Shown here in pieces: positions 17,575-27,002 of a stretch of 51,070 nucleotides of DNA. The translations under genes and the position numbers were made by a program. The stretch comes from Pseudomonadota bacterium (GTDB lineage Bacteria > Pseudomonadota > Gammaproteobacteria > Xanthomonadales > Rhodanobacteraceae). Below the pieces are notes generated by a model. It worked only from the letters and a program-made list of their open reading frames with translations. It was not told the DNA's origin and searched no databases. Where the stretch lies: the NCBI GenBank assembly GCA_029779475.1, contig JAKPAN010000284.1:1-51070 (forward strand). The letters are read 5' to 3'. The stretch's first letter is position 1. Each line of letters opens with the position of its first letter.

Positions 17575-18027
17575 ATGCTGCCCCCGCTGATCTGGATGTT
17601 GTGCATTGCCGCCGCCCTCGCCCTGGTGGCCGCGTCGATCCTGCGTATCCCCGAGGGTCAGGTTTACGCGCTGCGCCGCGTCGGCGGCCATGTGCGCCGC
17701 GTCGGGCCGGGCACGCATTTCGTGCTGCCGCTGGTCGAGCGCATCGCGCGCAAGATCAACCTCGCCGGCGCGTCGCTCGTTGTCGACGGCCTCGAACGCG
17801 ACGGCATTCCGCTGCGCGCCACGGTGTTCTATCAGGTGCTCGACGCTGCCCGCGCCGAACGCGTGCTCGACGACCTCGGCTGCATGCTCGGCGATGCGAC
17901 GCGCAGCGCCGTCGATCAGGTGGATTTCCCCGCCGACACGGCCACGCGCGCACGCTGGCTCAAGCAGGCGCTCAACGCGCGCCTGCGCGAGAGCGGCGTG
18001 TTCGTCGCCCGCGTCGACCTCGGCTGA
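17575..18027 (+). CDS. minimal SPFH/band-7 domain membrane protein
   Basis: A 150-residue protein with one N-terminal membrane helix (about residues 5-23) and an SPFH-like core: RIPEGQVYALRRVGGHVRRV, then GPGTHFVLPLVER, VDGLERDGIPLRATVFYQVL, and the closing LNARLRESGVFVARVDLG. Stomatins and prohibitins are usually 250 residues or more because a long coiled-coil tail follows; that tail is absent here. AGGAAA sits at a good distance from the ATG at 17575; an upstream in-frame start at 17536 is less likely. The function is unknown. It lies 90 bases before rsmG on the same strand. Confidence 0.7.
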   Translation: MLPPLIWMLCIAAALALVAASILRIPEGQVYALRRVGGHVRRVGPGTHFVLPLVERIARKINLAGASLVVDGLERDGIPLRATVFYQVLDAARAERVLDDLGCMLGDATRSAVDQVDFPADTATRARWLKQALNARLRESGVFVARVDLG

Positions 18028-18117
18028 GCAAGCGCCTGCGGCGGCAGTCGCTGATTTCCCGCTGGATTCGCCGCGCCGCGCAACCGATACTGCGCGGCCC
18101 CGGCTTTGCGCGCGCCC

Positions 18118-18786
18118 ATGACCGACCGCGACCTGCTGCGGCAGCGCCTCGTCGCGGGGCTCGCCGCGCTCGACTGTGACCTTGCGACCGACGCGGTCGA
18201 GCGCCTGCTCGACTATCTCGCCTTGCTCGCGCGCTGGAACGCGACGTACAACCTGTCCGCCGTGCGCGATCCGCTGGAGATGGTCACGCGCCATCTGCTC
18301 GATTCGCTCGCGGTCGCGCCGTTCGTATCCGGCGAGACGCTCGCCGACCTCGGTACCGGACCCGGTTTGCCCGGCATTCCGCTCGCGATCGCCGCGCCGC
18401 GCCGGCGCGTCACGCTGGTCGACTCCAACGGCAAGAAGACGCGGTTCCTGCGCGCAGCCGTGCGCGAGCTCAAGCTCGACAACGTTCAAGTGGTCGAAGG
18501 CCGCGTCGAAAACGTCGAAGGCGTCTACGACTGCGTCACCGCTCGCGCCTTCGCGAGCCTGTCCGACATGCTCGGCTGGGGCGGCCATCTGCTCGCGCCG
18601 GGCGGCGTCTGGCTCGCGCTCAAGGGCCGCGTCGCGCAGGACGAGCTGGACACGGTAAAACCGCCGTTCGCGGTGCGCTCGGTGCAGCCGCTCGCGGTGC
18701 CCGGTTTGGAGGCGGAGCGCTGCGTGGTGATAATTGCCGGTTCCGGCGCCCCTGCCGGGGAGCTAGGGACACGGGCACGGCCATGA
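18118..18786 (+). CDS. rsmG: 16S rRNA (guanine(527)-N7)-methyltransferase RsmG
   Basis: Methylates G527 of 16S rRNA using S-adenosylmethionine. The protein is about 222 residues with the RsmG hallmarks [22 protein letters not shown] and the SAM-binding [31 protein letters not shown] follows. A TTG start at 18106 would add four residues. The stop overlaps the parA start (ATGA). The rsmG-parA-parB order is conserved in many Gammaproteobacteria, frequently near the replication origin; I find no origin signature in this window. Confidence 0.93.
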   Translation: MTDRDLLRQRLVAGLAALDCDLATDAVERLLDYLALLARWNATYNLSAVRDPLEMVTRHLLDSLAVAPFVSGETLADLGTGPGLPGIPLAIAAPRRRVTLVDSNGKKTRFLRAAVRELKLDNVQVVEGRVENVEGVYDCVTARAFASLSDMLGWGGHLLAPGGVWLALKGRVAQDELDTVKPPFAVRSVQPLAVPGLEAERCVVIIAGSGAPAGELGTRARP

Positions 18787-19556
18787 TGCGCATCATCGCG
18801 ATCGCCAACCAGAAAGGCGGCGTCGGCAAGACGACGACGGCGGTCAACCTCGCCGCGGCGCTCGCCGAGTCGTCGCGGCGCGTGCTGCTCGTCGACATGG
18901 ATCCGCAGGCGAACGCGACGATGGCTTCCGGCATCGACAAGCGCACCGCGCGGCCGAACGGCTGCGACGTGCTGCTCGATGAAGCGCCGATCGAGAACGC
19001 GATCGTCAAGACGGAAGCCGGCTTCGACCTGCTGCCCGGCAGCGCCGACCTCACCGCCGCCGAGATCAAGCTCATGGACGCGCTGGCGCGCGAATCGCGG
19101 CTCAAGGATCACCTCGCCAAACTCGGCGACCGCTACGACACCGTGCTCGTCGACTGTCCGCCGACGCTCGGCCTGCTCACCGTCAACGCGCTCACCGCCG
19201 CGCACGGCGTGCTCATTCCCGTGCAGTGCGAATACTTCGCGCTCGAAGGCCTGTCCGACCTGCTCAACACGATCAAGGCCGTGCGCATGCGCCTCAATCC
19301 CGCGCTCGAAGTCGAAGGTCTCGTGCGCACCATGTACGACACGCGCAACAACCTCGGCAACGAAGTCTCGCTGCAACTCACCAAGCATTTCGGCGACAAG
19401 GTGCTGCGCTCGATCATTCCGCGCAACGTGCGCCTGGCCGAAGCGCCGAGCCATGGCAAGCCGATCAACCTCTACGATCCCGAATCGCGCGGCGCGCTCG
19501 CCTACCAAGGCCTCGCCGGCGAAATGATGCGCCGCGCCGGCGCGGCCGCGCGCTGA
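18783..19556 (+). CDS. parA: chromosome-partitioning ATPase ParA (Soj)
   Basis: A 257-residue deviant-Walker ATPase that drives segregation of the chromosomal origin with ParB. Walker A is KGGVGKTT (with the signature lysine), followed by [12 protein letters not shown] and [13 protein letters not shown]. The Mrp/MinD-like block [19 protein letters not shown] is typical for chromosomal ParA/Soj. Start codons at 18783 and 18786 (ATGATG) are both possible; the first overlaps the rsmG stop. parB starts 24 bases after it. Confidence 0.95.
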   Translation: MMRIIAIANQKGGVGKTTTAVNLAAALAESSRRVLLVDMDPQANATMASGIDKRTARPNGCDVLLDEAPIENAIVKTEAGFDLLPGSADLTAAEIKLMDALARESRLKDHLAKLGDRYDTVLVDCPPTLGLLTVNALTAAHGVLIPVQCEYFALEGLSDLLNTIKAVRMRLNPALEVEGLVRTMYDTRNNLGNEVSLQLTKHFGDKVLRSIIPRNVRLAEAPSHGKPINLYDPESRGALAYQGLAGEMMRRAGAAAR

Positions 19557-19579
19557 CCGCGCACACACGGAAAACCGAC

Positions 19580-20452
19580 ATGGCGACCAAGAAACGCGGC
19601 CTGGGACTCGGACGCAGCCTCGACGAACTGCTCGGCGGCGGCGCGCCGTCGGCATCGGCGGACAGCGAGAACGAAGGCGAATTGCGCACGCTCGCCGTCA
19701 CCGCGATCGTGCCAGGCAAGTACCAGCCGCGGCACCTGTTCGACGATGCCAAGCTCGACGAACTCGCCGCCTCGATCAAGGCGCAGGGGCTGATCCAGCC
19801 CGTCGTCGTGCGCGAGATCGGCAAGGATCGCTACGAACTCATCGCCGGCGAACGCCGTTGGCGCGCCGCGCAGAAGGCCGGGCTCGGCGAAGTGCCCGCG
19901 CTCGTGAAAAGCGTGCCCGAGCAAGCCGTCGTCGCGATGGCGCTGATCGAAAACATCCAGCGCGAAGATCTTTCTCCGCTCGAGGAAGCGCAGGCGCTCG
20001 CGCGCCTCATCGAGGAATTCGGACTCACCCACGAACGTGCCGCCGAAGCCGTCGGCCGTTCGCGCGCGATGGTGTCGAACCTGCTGCGCCTGCTCGACCT
20101 GCCCGAACCGATCAAACGCCTGCTCGACGCCGGCCGCCTGCAGATGGGCCACGCGCGTACGCTCGCGGCCGTGACGCCCGATGCGCGCGCCGTCGCGCTC
20201 GCGCAGCAGGCCGCCGACAACGACTGGAGCGTGCGCGAACTCGAAGAAGCCGCGCGCCGCGTCGCACTCGCGTCGAAATCCGCGGTGCCGTCGGCCAAGC
20301 GCGACCCCAACATCGCCGCGCTCGAACGCGACCTCGCCGAAAAGCTCGCCACGCGCGTGCAGGTCGCGTACGCCAAGAGCGGCCGCGGCCGGCTGATCAT
20401 CCACTACCATAGCCTCGACGAGCTGGACGGTCTGCTCGGGCGGATTCGCTGA
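19580..20452 (+). CDS. parB: chromosome-partitioning protein ParB (CTPase, parS-binding)
   Basis: A 290-residue ParB/Spo0J protein that loads at parS and slides as a CTP-dependent clamp. The N-terminus KKRGLGLGRSLDELLGG is the ParA-interacting box. The CTP-binding core includes QPRHLFDD, GLIQPVVVR, GERRWRAAQKAGL and ENIQREDLSPLEEA. The helix-turn-helix is around LTHERAAEAVGRSRAMVSNL. The C-terminal dimer domain ends LIIHYHSLDELDGLLGRIR. I found no perfect parS site in the window. The start at 19580 gives the standard N-terminus. Confidence 0.95.
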   Translation: MATKKRGLGLGRSLDELLGGGAPSASADSENEGELRTLAVTAIVPGKYQPRHLFDDAKLDELAASIKAQGLIQPVVVREIGKDRYELIAGERRWRAAQKAGLGEVPALVKSVPEQAVVAMALIENIQREDLSPLEEAQALARLIEEFGLTHERAAEAVGRSRAMVSNLLRLLDLPEPIKRLLDAGRLQMGHARTLAAVTPDARAVALAQQAADNDWSVRELEEAARRVALASKSAVPSAKRDPNIAALERDLAEKLATRVQVAYAKSGRGRLIIHYHSLDELDGLLGRIR

Positions 20453-20478
20453 ATCCGTCGCAATCCGGGTCAATGCGG

Positions 20479-20501
20479 CAACCGTCGGCCGCACCTGCGT
20501 C
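20479..20501 (+). promoter_or_regulatory. possible ECF-type promoter upstream of the cupredoxin gene
   Basis: CAACC (20479-20483) and CGTC (20498-20501) resemble ECF sigma -35 (AAC core) and -10 (CGTC) elements. The spacer is 14 bases, slightly short. The position is right for a start near 20508 and a short leader before GGAGAG and the ATG at 20535. The next gene in the cluster is an ECF sigma factor, so autoregulation is plausible. Confidence 0.35.
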
Positions 20502-20534
20502 ATCCGGCAGCTTCCCCGTTCGTGGAGAGTCTGT

Positions 20535-20954
20535 ATGCGCACCTTGCTCGCGTTCGTCGCCGGCGCTTCCGCGCTGGTTGCCCTGTCCGCCTTCGCCACC
20601 GACCAAGGCGTGTCTGCCCCTGGCGGCGCGGGTCGCGACGCGTCCGCGCCCATCGCCGTGATGGGTGGAACCACGCATCAGGTTGGCATTTCGGGATTCA
20701 CCTACACGCCGAACACGCTGACGATCGTGTCGGGCGATTCCGTCAGCTTCACGGCGAGCAGCTTTCACCCGCTGCGCTCCGACGACGGCAGTTTTTCGTG
20801 CGACGCGAATTGCACGCAGACGTTCAACACCGCTGGCGAATTCCGTTTTTACTGCAACAATCACGGTGGGCCCGGCGGAACGGGCATGTCGGGCATCATC
20901 ATCGTGCAGGCAGACACGATCTTTCAGGACAGCTTCGACGGCGTCGCGAGATAA
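20535..20954 (+). CDS. exported cupredoxin-like copper protein
   Basis: A 139-residue periplasmic plastocyanin/azurin-like protein. The Sec signal peptide cleaves after about residue 21 (AFA-T). Copper ligands are H78 (SSFHPLR), C107 and H110 (FYCNNH) and probably M118 (GTGMSG). The H-M spacing is longer than in classical plastocyanin because of a Gly/Pro-rich loop. C89 and C93 could form a disulfide. The extreme C-terminus DTIFQDSFDGVAR is a detached tail beyond the fold. GGAGAG 5 bases before the ATG supports the start. It lies 16 bases before an ECF sigma gene and probably shares its operon. Confidence 0.85.
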   Translation: MRTLLAFVAGASALVALSAFATDQGVSAPGGAGRDASAPIAVMGGTTHQVGISGFTYTPNTLTIVSGDSVSFTASSFHPLRSDDGSFSCDANCTQTFNTAGEFRFYCNNHGGPGGTGMSGIIIVQADTIFQDSFDGVAR

Positions 20955-20970
20955 GGCCCAGGCACAACGC

Positions 20971-21531
20971 ATGACGGAAGATGCAAGCCAACGCGGCGAG
21001 ACCCGGTCTACAGGATCGGCGGACAACCGTCGCCGGCAATTCGAGACGCTCGTGCAGGCCCATTCGGCCGAACTCTATCGCCACGCATACTGGCTTTGCG
21101 GTCAGGACGCGCTCGCACAGGATCTCGTGCAGGAGACGTTCCTGCGCGCATGGCGTTCGCTCGACGCGTTGCGCGACGCGGCCGCTTCGAAAGCCTGGCT
21201 GGCGACGATCCTGCGCCGCGAGCATGCACGCCTGTACGAACGCAAACCCATGCCGAGCACCGACATCGACGAACTCGAACTGCACGATGAAGCGCCCGGC
21301 CCCGATGGCCGCGGCGAGAACGCCGCCCTGCGCGCGGCGATCGCGCGGCTCGAGCCGAAATACCGCGAACCGCTCGTGCTGCAGGTGCTTGGCGGATTTT
21401 CCTGCGCGGAAATCGCGCAGCAACTCGAGATCAGCGAATCGGCGGTCATGACGCAAGTGTTCCGCGCGCGGCAGAAACTCAAGGAACTCCTCGACGGCGA
21501 CGGCAAGGAGGTGGCGCATGGATTGCGCTGA
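20971..21531 (+). CDS. ECF-type RNA polymerase sigma factor
   Basis: A 186-residue sigma-70 family protein with only regions 2 and 4. Region 2 carries DLVQETFLRAWRSLDAL; region 4 carries the helix-turn-helix FSCAEIAQQLEISESAVMTQ followed by ARQKLKELL. The ATG at 20971 is chosen from the downstream position of region 2; an upstream in-frame extension overlaps the cupredoxin gene. The 3' end overlaps the anti-sigma gene by 14 bases. The inducing signal is not visible from sequence; linkage to a copper protein suggests metal or redox stress. Confidence 0.9.
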   Translation: MTEDASQRGETRSTGSADNRRRQFETLVQAHSAELYRHAYWLCGQDALAQDLVQETFLRAWRSLDALRDAAASKAWLATILRREHARLYERKPMPSTDIDELELHDEAPGPDGRGENAALRAAIARLEPKYREPLVLQVLGGFSCAEIAQQLEISESAVMTQVFRARQKLKELLDGDGKEVAHGLR

Positions 21532-22309
21532 GTTCCAGCGCCGCCTCGGCACCGATCCGAACGCGCTCGACGCGGACATGCGCGCGCACGCGTCCGGCTG
21601 CGCGCACTGCACTCGCGCACTCGCGCAGGCGCAGGCGCTCGAGCGCCGCTTGGTCGATGCGCTCCACGTTCCCGTGCCCGCCGATCTCGTCGCGCGCGTG
21701 CTGGCCGCGTCGCGGGTCGACCTGGAAGCCGTGCCGGCCGTCGCACCGCCGGCGCGTATCGCCTCGGCACAAGCCGGCGTGCGGCCGCTGCGTCGCGCCC
21801 GTCGGCGCCAGGGCGCGTGGCTCGCGCTCGCCGCCGCCGCGGTGCTCGTCGTTGCGCTCGGCCTCACGCATTGGCGCGCGAATGCGAACTCGCTGCCCGC
21901 GCTCGCGATCGCGCATGTCGTCGCACCCGACGAGCACGACGCGCTCGGCCTGAAGACGCCGTTGCCGCGCGCCGATGTCGAAGCCACCTTCGCCGCGCGT
22001 GGCGTGCATCTCGTCGCCGCGCCGCCGGCCGATGTCGCCTATGTCGCCAAGTGCGCCATCGGCGGCACGCCGATCGTGCACATGGTCATGCCCGAATCCG
22101 GCGGCCCGGTCAGCGTCATGTACGTGCCCGGCGCGCGCGAACGCGCCAGCGAAAGCCTGCGCCGCGACGATCTCGTCGCCCGTGCGGTGCCGATGGAGCG
22201 TGGCGCGCTGGTCATGGTCGCGCGCGAAGATCGCGCATTCGGCGCGATCGAAAACGCGTGGCGCAACGCGATCGAAGGCCCGCAAGGCGCTGCCATCGGC
22301 GAGCAGTGA
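21518..22309 (+). CDS. zinc-binding anti-sigma factor (DUF3379-like)
   Basis: A 263-residue single-span membrane protein, the likely partner that holds the preceding ECF sigma factor inactive. The cytoplasmic N-terminus has the anti-sigma zinc motif H24-x3-C28-x2-C31 (HASGCAHC). One membrane helix lies near residues 97-117. The periplasmic part (to GAAIGEQ) is like DUF3379-type partners found next to ECF genes in other Gammaproteobacteria. A very strong Shine-Dalgarno sequence (AAGGAGGT) lies inside the end of the sigma gene, 5 bases from the ATG, consistent with coupled translation. Confidence 0.82.
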   Translation: MDCAEFQRRLGTDPNALDADMRAHASGCAHCTRALAQAQALERRLVDALHVPVPADLVARVLAASRVDLEAVPAVAPPARIASAQAGVRPLRRARRRQGAWLALAAAAVLVVALGLTHWRANANSLPALAIAHVVAPDEHDALGLKTPLPRADVEATFAARGVHLVAAPPADVAYVAKCAIGGTPIVHMVMPESGGPVSVMYVPGARERASESLRRDDLVARAVPMERGALVMVAREDRAFGAIENAWRNAIEGPQGAAIGEQ

Positions 22310-22377
22310 GCGTCGGCGCGGCGCAGCTTGCCGCGATCGGCGATAATGCGCCGCTTTCCGTGCCGGCCCGTCGCCAC

Positions 22378-23094
22378 ATGCCCGAACTTTCCGTCGTCGT
22401 CCCCGTCTTCAACGAGCGCGACAACATCACGCCGCTGATCGGCGAGATCGTCGCCGCGCTGCGCGGCAAGGTCGATTTCGAGATCGTCTACGTCGACGAC
22501 GCGAGCAAGGACGATTCGCGCGACGTGCTCGCGCAGGCGAAGGCGGCGACGCCGGAACTGCGCGTGATCGGCCACGTGTCGCAAAGCGGGCAGAGCACGG
22601 CGATCCGCAACGGCGTCAAGGCCGCGCGCGGCGCGTGGATCGCCACACTCGACGGCGATGGTCAGAACGATCCGGCCGACATTCCGAAACTCGTCGCGAT
22701 GCGCGACGCCTCGCCTGCGTCGATCAAACTGTTCGCCGGCTGGCGCGTGAACCGCCAGGATTCGGGCAGCAAGCGCTGGGCGTCGAAGTGGGCGAACGCG
22801 ATCCGCTCGCGCCTGCTGCGCGACGAAACGCCCGACACCGGCTGCGGCATCAAGCTGTTCGAGCGCGACGCGTTCCTCGACCTGCCGTATTTCGACCACA
22901 TGCATCGCTACCTGCCCGCGCTCATGCAGCGCGCCGGCTGGCAGGTGAAGTCGGTGCCGGTCAATCACCGCGCACGCGGCGCCGGCGTGTCCAAGTACAA
23001 CAACCTGAATCGCGCGCTCGTCGGCATTGCCGACCTGCGCGGCGTCGGCTGGCTCATCAAGCGCGCCAAACGCACCGACGTGCGCGAGCTGTGA
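22378..23094 (+). CDS. family 2 glycosyltransferase (dolichol-phosphate mannosyltransferase-like)
   Basis: A 238-residue GT-A-fold transferase of family GT2. The nucleotide-sugar core includes LSVVVPVFNERDNITPLI, VYVDDASKDDS and the catalytic DGDGQNDPADIP (DxD-like). The closest pattern is DPM1-type enzymes that load a polyprenyl phosphate carrier. There are no C-terminal membrane helices. Donor and acceptor unknown. It sits 69 bases after the anti-sigma gene and 4 bases before the DUF6445-like gene, with which it may be co-transcribed. Confidence 0.85.
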   Translation: MPELSVVVPVFNERDNITPLIGEIVAALRGKVDFEIVYVDDASKDDSRDVLAQAKAATPELRVIGHVSQSGQSTAIRNGVKAARGAWIATLDGDGQNDPADIPKLVAMRDASPASIKLFAGWRVNRQDSGSKRWASKWANAIRSRLLRDETPDTGCGIKLFERDAFLDLPYFDHMHRYLPALMQRAGWQVKSVPVNHRARGAGVSKYNNLNRALVGIADLRGVGWLIKRAKRTDVREL

Positions 23095-23098
23095 GCCG

Positions 23099-23701
23099 AT
23101 GGCCGCTTCGATCATCATCGCCGATGATTTCCTCGGCAATCCGCAAGAATTGCGCGATGCCGCGCTGCGCCTGACCTATCCGCCGCAGGACGGCGCGTTC
23201 CCGGGGCGCAATTCGCTCGAACGCATCAACGTCGACGGACTGCTGCCGCAGGTGTCGCGCCTCGTCGGCGAACCGCTGCGCCTGCTCACGCCGCCGCAGT
23301 CGCACGCGAAATGCCGCATCACGCTCGCCGCCGACGTCGGCCGCGCGCGCGTGCACGTCGACCAGTCGTACTGGTCGGGCATCCTCTACCTCTCGCGTCC
23401 CGAGGACTGCCGCGGCGGCACCGATTTCTTCCGCCACAAGCGCACCGGCACCGAGCGCGGCCCGACCAGCATGGAAGAACTCCATGCGATGGGCTACGCG
23501 TCGATGGAAGAACTCCACCGCGACATCATCGAGAACGACAGCAACGACGAGAGTGCGTGGGAGCTGACCATGCGCATCCCGATGCGCTTCAACCGGCTCG
23601 TGCTGCTGCGGCCTTGGTTCTGGCACACGGCCGGCGAAGGTTTCGGCGATTCGCTGGAAAACGGGCGCCTCGTCTACCTCATGTTCTTCGGCGGCGGCTG
23701 A
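23099..23701 (+). CDS. DUF6445-like double-stranded beta-helix protein
   Basis: A 200-residue protein that resembles DUF6445, a family related to Fe(II)/2-oxoglutarate oxygenases. Possible metal ligands are the H-x-D in ARVHVDQSYWSG and the distal histidine in RPWFWHTAGEGFGDS, with a later arginine in NGRLVYLMFF. The block ILYLSRPEDCRGGTDFFRHK is typical of the cupin-like fold. Whether it is an active hydroxylase is unknown. It starts 4 bases after the glycosyltransferase gene and ends 3 bases before the convergent ppc stop codon. Confidence 0.72.
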   Translation: MAASIIIADDFLGNPQELRDAALRLTYPPQDGAFPGRNSLERINVDGLLPQVSRLVGEPLRLLTPPQSHAKCRITLAADVGRARVHVDQSYWSGILYLSRPEDCRGGTDFFRHKRTGTERGPTSMEELHAMGYASMEELHRDIIENDSNDESAWELTMRIPMRFNRLVLLRPWFWHTAGEGFGDSLENGRLVYLMFFGGG

Positions 23702-23704
23702 CGC

Positions 23705-26401
23705 TCAGCCCGTGTTCTGCAGCGCCAGCGCGACGCCGTGCACGCCGCCGACGAGCGCGGCGAACAATGCGTCGTCGTTGCGATCCGCGGCGCGCCAGCG
23801 CCGCAGCAGGTCGACCTGCACCACGCTGACGGGATCGACATAGGGATTGCGCAACGCGATCGACTGCGCGAGCCGCGCATCGTCGGCAAGCAGGCGTTCG
23901 CGCCCGCGCAGGCGCAGCACGCCGGCGACGCTGCGCTCGAACTCGGCGCGGATGCGCGGGAAGAACACGTCATGCAGGTCGCCGGACAGTTGCGAGTAGC
24001 GTTCGGCGATATCGAGATCGCACTTGGCGAGCAGCATTTCCAGATCTTCGACGAGCGTGCGGAAGAAGGCCCAGTCGCGCGCCATTTCGCGCAGCGTGTC
24101 CTCGTGGCCCGCGTCGAGCATCGCCGCGATCGCGCTGCCGACGCCGTACCAGCCGGTGAGGCCGGCGCGCGATTGCGTCCACGCGAACACCCAGGGAATC
24201 GCGCGCAGCGAGTCGATGCCGCCGCTGCCGCGCCGCGCCGGGCGCGAACCGAGCGTCATGCGTTCGATCACGTCGACCGGCGTGGCGACGCGGAAGTAGT
24301 CGGCGAAGCGCGGCGTTTCCAGCAGGTCGCGATAGGCGCGTTCGCCATGCGCGGCGAGCGCGTGCATCGCCTCGCGCCAGCGCGCCTCGCGCGGCTCGGG
24401 TACGCGCGGACGCAAGCTCGCCAGCAGCACCGCGCCGACGGTCTGCTCGAAGGTGCGCAGCGCGAGCGCGCGGATGGCGTACTTCTGGTGGATGATCTCG
24501 CCCTGTTCGGTAACGCGCAGATGGCCGTCGATCGCGCCGCGCGGCGCGGCCATGACCGCGCGCGAAGTCTTGCCGCCGCCGCGGCTGACCGAGCCGCCGC
24601 GGCCGTGGAAGAACTCGATGCGCACGCCAGCTTCGCGCGCCGCTTCGAGCAATTCGACCTGCGCGCGCTGCAAGGCCCAGCGCGCGGCGAGGATGCCGCC
24701 GTCCTTGGCGCTGTCGGAATAACCGAGCATGACGATCTGGCGGTCATCGCGCGCGGCGAGATGCGCGCGGTACACCGGTTCGTCGAGCAGTGCGCGGAAC
24801 GTCGCCGCGGCGGCGCGCAGGTCGCCGATCGTCTCGAACAGGGGTGCGATGTCGAGCGGCACCGCGCGGGTGTCGTCGACGAGTCCGCCGGCGCGCGCCA
24901 GCGCGAGCACGCCGAGCAAGTCGGCGACGCAGCCGGCCATGCTCACGATATGGATGCCGAGCGCGTCCTCGCCGTGGCTGCGCCGCGCCTGCGCTAGCGC
25001 GGCAAACACGGCCTGCGCGCCGCCACGCGCGCTGTCGGCAGCGGCTTCGGGCAACTCGCGCTCGCCGCTCGCATATGGTGCGAGGACGCACGACCGCGCC
25101 ATCGGATCGTCGGGCCACGATCCGACGGCATCCGCAAGCGCCGCTGCATACAGGCGCGCATCCTGGCGCGTGTCGAGCCGCGCCAGATGGAAGCCGAACG
25201 TGCGGACGCGCCAGAGCAGGCGCCGCGCCGCGAACCAGCCCGCATGCACGCCGGCGTGCTCGCGCAGGCTGCGACCGATGCATTCGATGTCATCGGCCAG
25301 TTCCTCGGCATTGGAATAACCCTCGGCGGCGTCGTGCGCGCTCGCCGCGAGCCGCGCGCCGACGAGGTGCAGCAGGTTGCGGTACGGCATGTCGGCGTGG
25401 CGCGGTCGGATCTTCGCCGCGGCCTGCGGCAGCAGCGCGCGATACGTGTCGAGACGTTCGAGCACCGCCGCGGACACGCCCACGCGGTCGAGCGTCTGCG
25501 TGAGCAGCCGCGCGAGCTGCGCGCATTCGGCGCGGTAGCGCTCGATGACGACGTGCCGCTGCCGGCGCAGCGCCGCCGCGACGGTCGCGGCGTTCGCGTT
25601 CGGATTGCCGTCCATGTCGCCGCCGACCCAGTTGGCGAAGCGCAGCAGCCGCGGCAGGGCGGGGCAGGCGCCGTAGACGTCGACGACGGCGCGTTCGAGC
25701 GCTTCATAGAGCGCTGGCACGACGCGGTAGATCGGGTCGGCGAGGTAGAAGTCGACATGCTCGAGCTCGTCGAGCACGCCCGGACGCTCGCTGGCGACGT
25801 CGGCGGTCTGCCAAGTGCTGGTCAGCGCCATGCGCAGGCGCGCCCAATCGACCTCGCGCTCGGCCGGGGTGCGCGGGCCGACCAGATCGGCGACCAGCGC
25901 GCGCACGATTTGCTGTTCCTTCTCGAGCAGGACGCGCCGCGTCACCTCGGTCGGATGCGCGGTGAGCACGGGTTCGACGTCGATGCGCGGCAGCGTGGCG
26001 AACAGGACGTCCGCGCCGATGCCGGCCTCGCGCAGGCGCAGCAGCACGTCGTGCAGGCCGTCGGGTTGCGGCGCTGCACCGGCGATCTGGTAATTGCGCC
26101 GGCGCCGGATGCGCTGCACGCGCTCGGCGATGTTGACCACCTGGAAATAGGTGGTGAACGCGCGCGCGACGGCTTCCCCGGTGGCCGCGTCCAAGCCGTC
26201 GAGTTGGCGCGCCAGTGCGTCGAGCGAGGCGGCCTCGCGGCGCCGCGCGATGGCTGTCGTGCGCGCCGCTTCGACGCGAGCGTAGAAGGCTTCGCCGTTC
26301 TGCTCGACGAGCAGCTCGCCGACGAGACGGCCGAGCCGGCGCACGTCCTCGCGCAGGGCCGGGTCGGTGGGTTCGAAGTCGGCATCACTGGCGGGGCGCA
26401 T
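23705..26401 (-). CDS. ppc: phosphoenolpyruvate carboxylase Ppc
   Basis: Carboxylates phosphoenolpyruvate to oxaloacetate, replenishing the TCA cycle. The 898-residue length is normal. The catalytic histidine is H149 in [12 protein letters not shown]. The second signature is [17 protein letters not shown], and the phosphate/bicarbonate loop is [19 protein letters not shown]. The C-terminus QNTG matches the family's conserved ending. The gene is monocistronic on the minus strand. Confidence 0.97.
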   Translation of the reverse strand: MRPASDADFEPTDPALREDVRRLGRLVGELLVEQNGEAFYARVEAARTTAIARRREAASLDALARQLDGLDAATGEAVARAFTTYFQVVNIAERVQRIRRRRNYQIAGAAPQPDGLHDVLLRLREAGIGADVLFATLPRIDVEPVLTAHPTEVTRRVLLEKEQQIVRALVADLVGPRTPAEREVDWARLRMALTSTWQTADVASERPGVLDELEHVDFYLADPIYRVVPALYEALERAVVDVYGACPALPRLLRFANWVGGDMDGNPNANAATVAAALRRQRHVVIERYRAECAQLARLLTQTLDRVGVSAAVLERLDTYRALLPQAAAKIRPRHADMPYRNLLHLVGARLAASAHDAAEGYSNAEELADDIECIGRSLREHAGVHAGWFAARRLLWRVRTFGFHLARLDTRQDARLYAAALADAVGSWPDDPMARSCVLAPYASGERELPEAAADSARGGAQAVFAALAQARRSHGEDALGIHIVSMAGCVADLLGVLALARAGGLVDDTRAVPLDIAPLFETIGDLRAAAATFRALLDEPVYRAHLAARDDRQIVMLGYSDSAKDGGILAARWALQRAQVELLEAAREAGVRIEFFHGRGGSVSRGGGKTSRAVMAAPRGAIDGHLRVTEQGEIIHQKYAIRALALRTFEQTVGAVLLASLRPRVPEPREARWREAMHALAAHGERAYRDLLETPRFADYFRVATPVDVIERMTLGSRPARRGSGGIDSLRAIPWVFAWTQSRAGLTGWYGVGSAIAAMLDAGHEDTLREMARDWAFFRTLVEDLEMLLAKCDLDIAERYSQLSGDLHDVFFPRIRAEFERSVAGVLRLRGRERLLADDARLAQSIALRNPYVDPVSVVQVDLLRRWRAADRNDDALFAALVGGVHGVALALQNTG

Positions 26402-26557
26402 GCTCGCCTCGGCTCAAAAATATCGAGCTTAGCAGCCACAGCCGCGCCCGCCGGTCTGGTGCGCCGGGTCGCGCAGGCGCCGGTTTCCCTCCGCCTGAGT
26501 CGTTGGTTGGCGAACCGGCGACGCCTGCGTCTGGCCGCGCCGAATGGGGTTTCCGGC

Positions 26558-26586
26558 TTGCCGCGGACGCGCATTTCGGCTATAAA
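26558..26586 (+). promoter_or_regulatory. sigma-70 promoter of rpmB-rpmG
   Basis: TTGCCG (26558-26563), a 17-base spacer and TATAAA (26581-26586) form a convincing housekeeping promoter. It lies about 165 bases before rpmB, in the 350-base gap between the divergent ppc and rpmB genes. I see no other feature in that gap. Confidence 0.6.
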
Positions 26587-26752
26587 GCCCGGCTCGCTTC
26601 AGATCGACTGGCCCTTCGGGCCGCACGGAACCGCGGTAGTGCGATCCGCCCGTGCGCGAACTCAAGCGACTTCCGGCATCGCAAGGCGCATCGTCGTCGC
26701 CGGGCCGTCGTCGTCCTGGCCAAGGGCGGCACCGAGAATCACGAGGTTCAGC

Positions 26753-26989
26753 ATGTCCAAGGTCTGCCAAGTCACCGGCAAGAGTTTCCAGTCCGGCAAC
26801 AACGTTTCCCATGCCAACAACAAGACGCGGCGCCGCTGGCTGCCGAACCTGCACGAGCGCCGCTTCTGGGTGCCGAGCGAAAACCGCTGGGTGTCCCTGC
26901 GCGTGTCGAACCACGGCCTGCGCACGATCGACAAGAAGGGCATCGAAGTCGTCATCGCCGAGCTGCGCAAGCGCGGCGAGAAGATCTGA
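26753..26989 (+). CDS. rpmB: 50S ribosomal protein L28
   Basis: A 78-residue large-subunit ribosomal protein. The diagnostic N-terminus is [20 protein letters not shown] and the core [20 protein letters not shown]. The protein aligns over the full length of E. coli L28. A longer frame is open upstream, but the ATG at 26753 is fixed by homology. It is followed 13 bases later by rpmG. Confidence 0.97.
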   Translation: MSKVCQVTGKSFQSGNNVSHANNKTRRRWLPNLHERRFWVPSENRWVSLRVSNHGLRTIDKKGIEVVIAELRKRGEKI

Positions 26990-27002
26990 GGAGAACTGAA
27001 TC

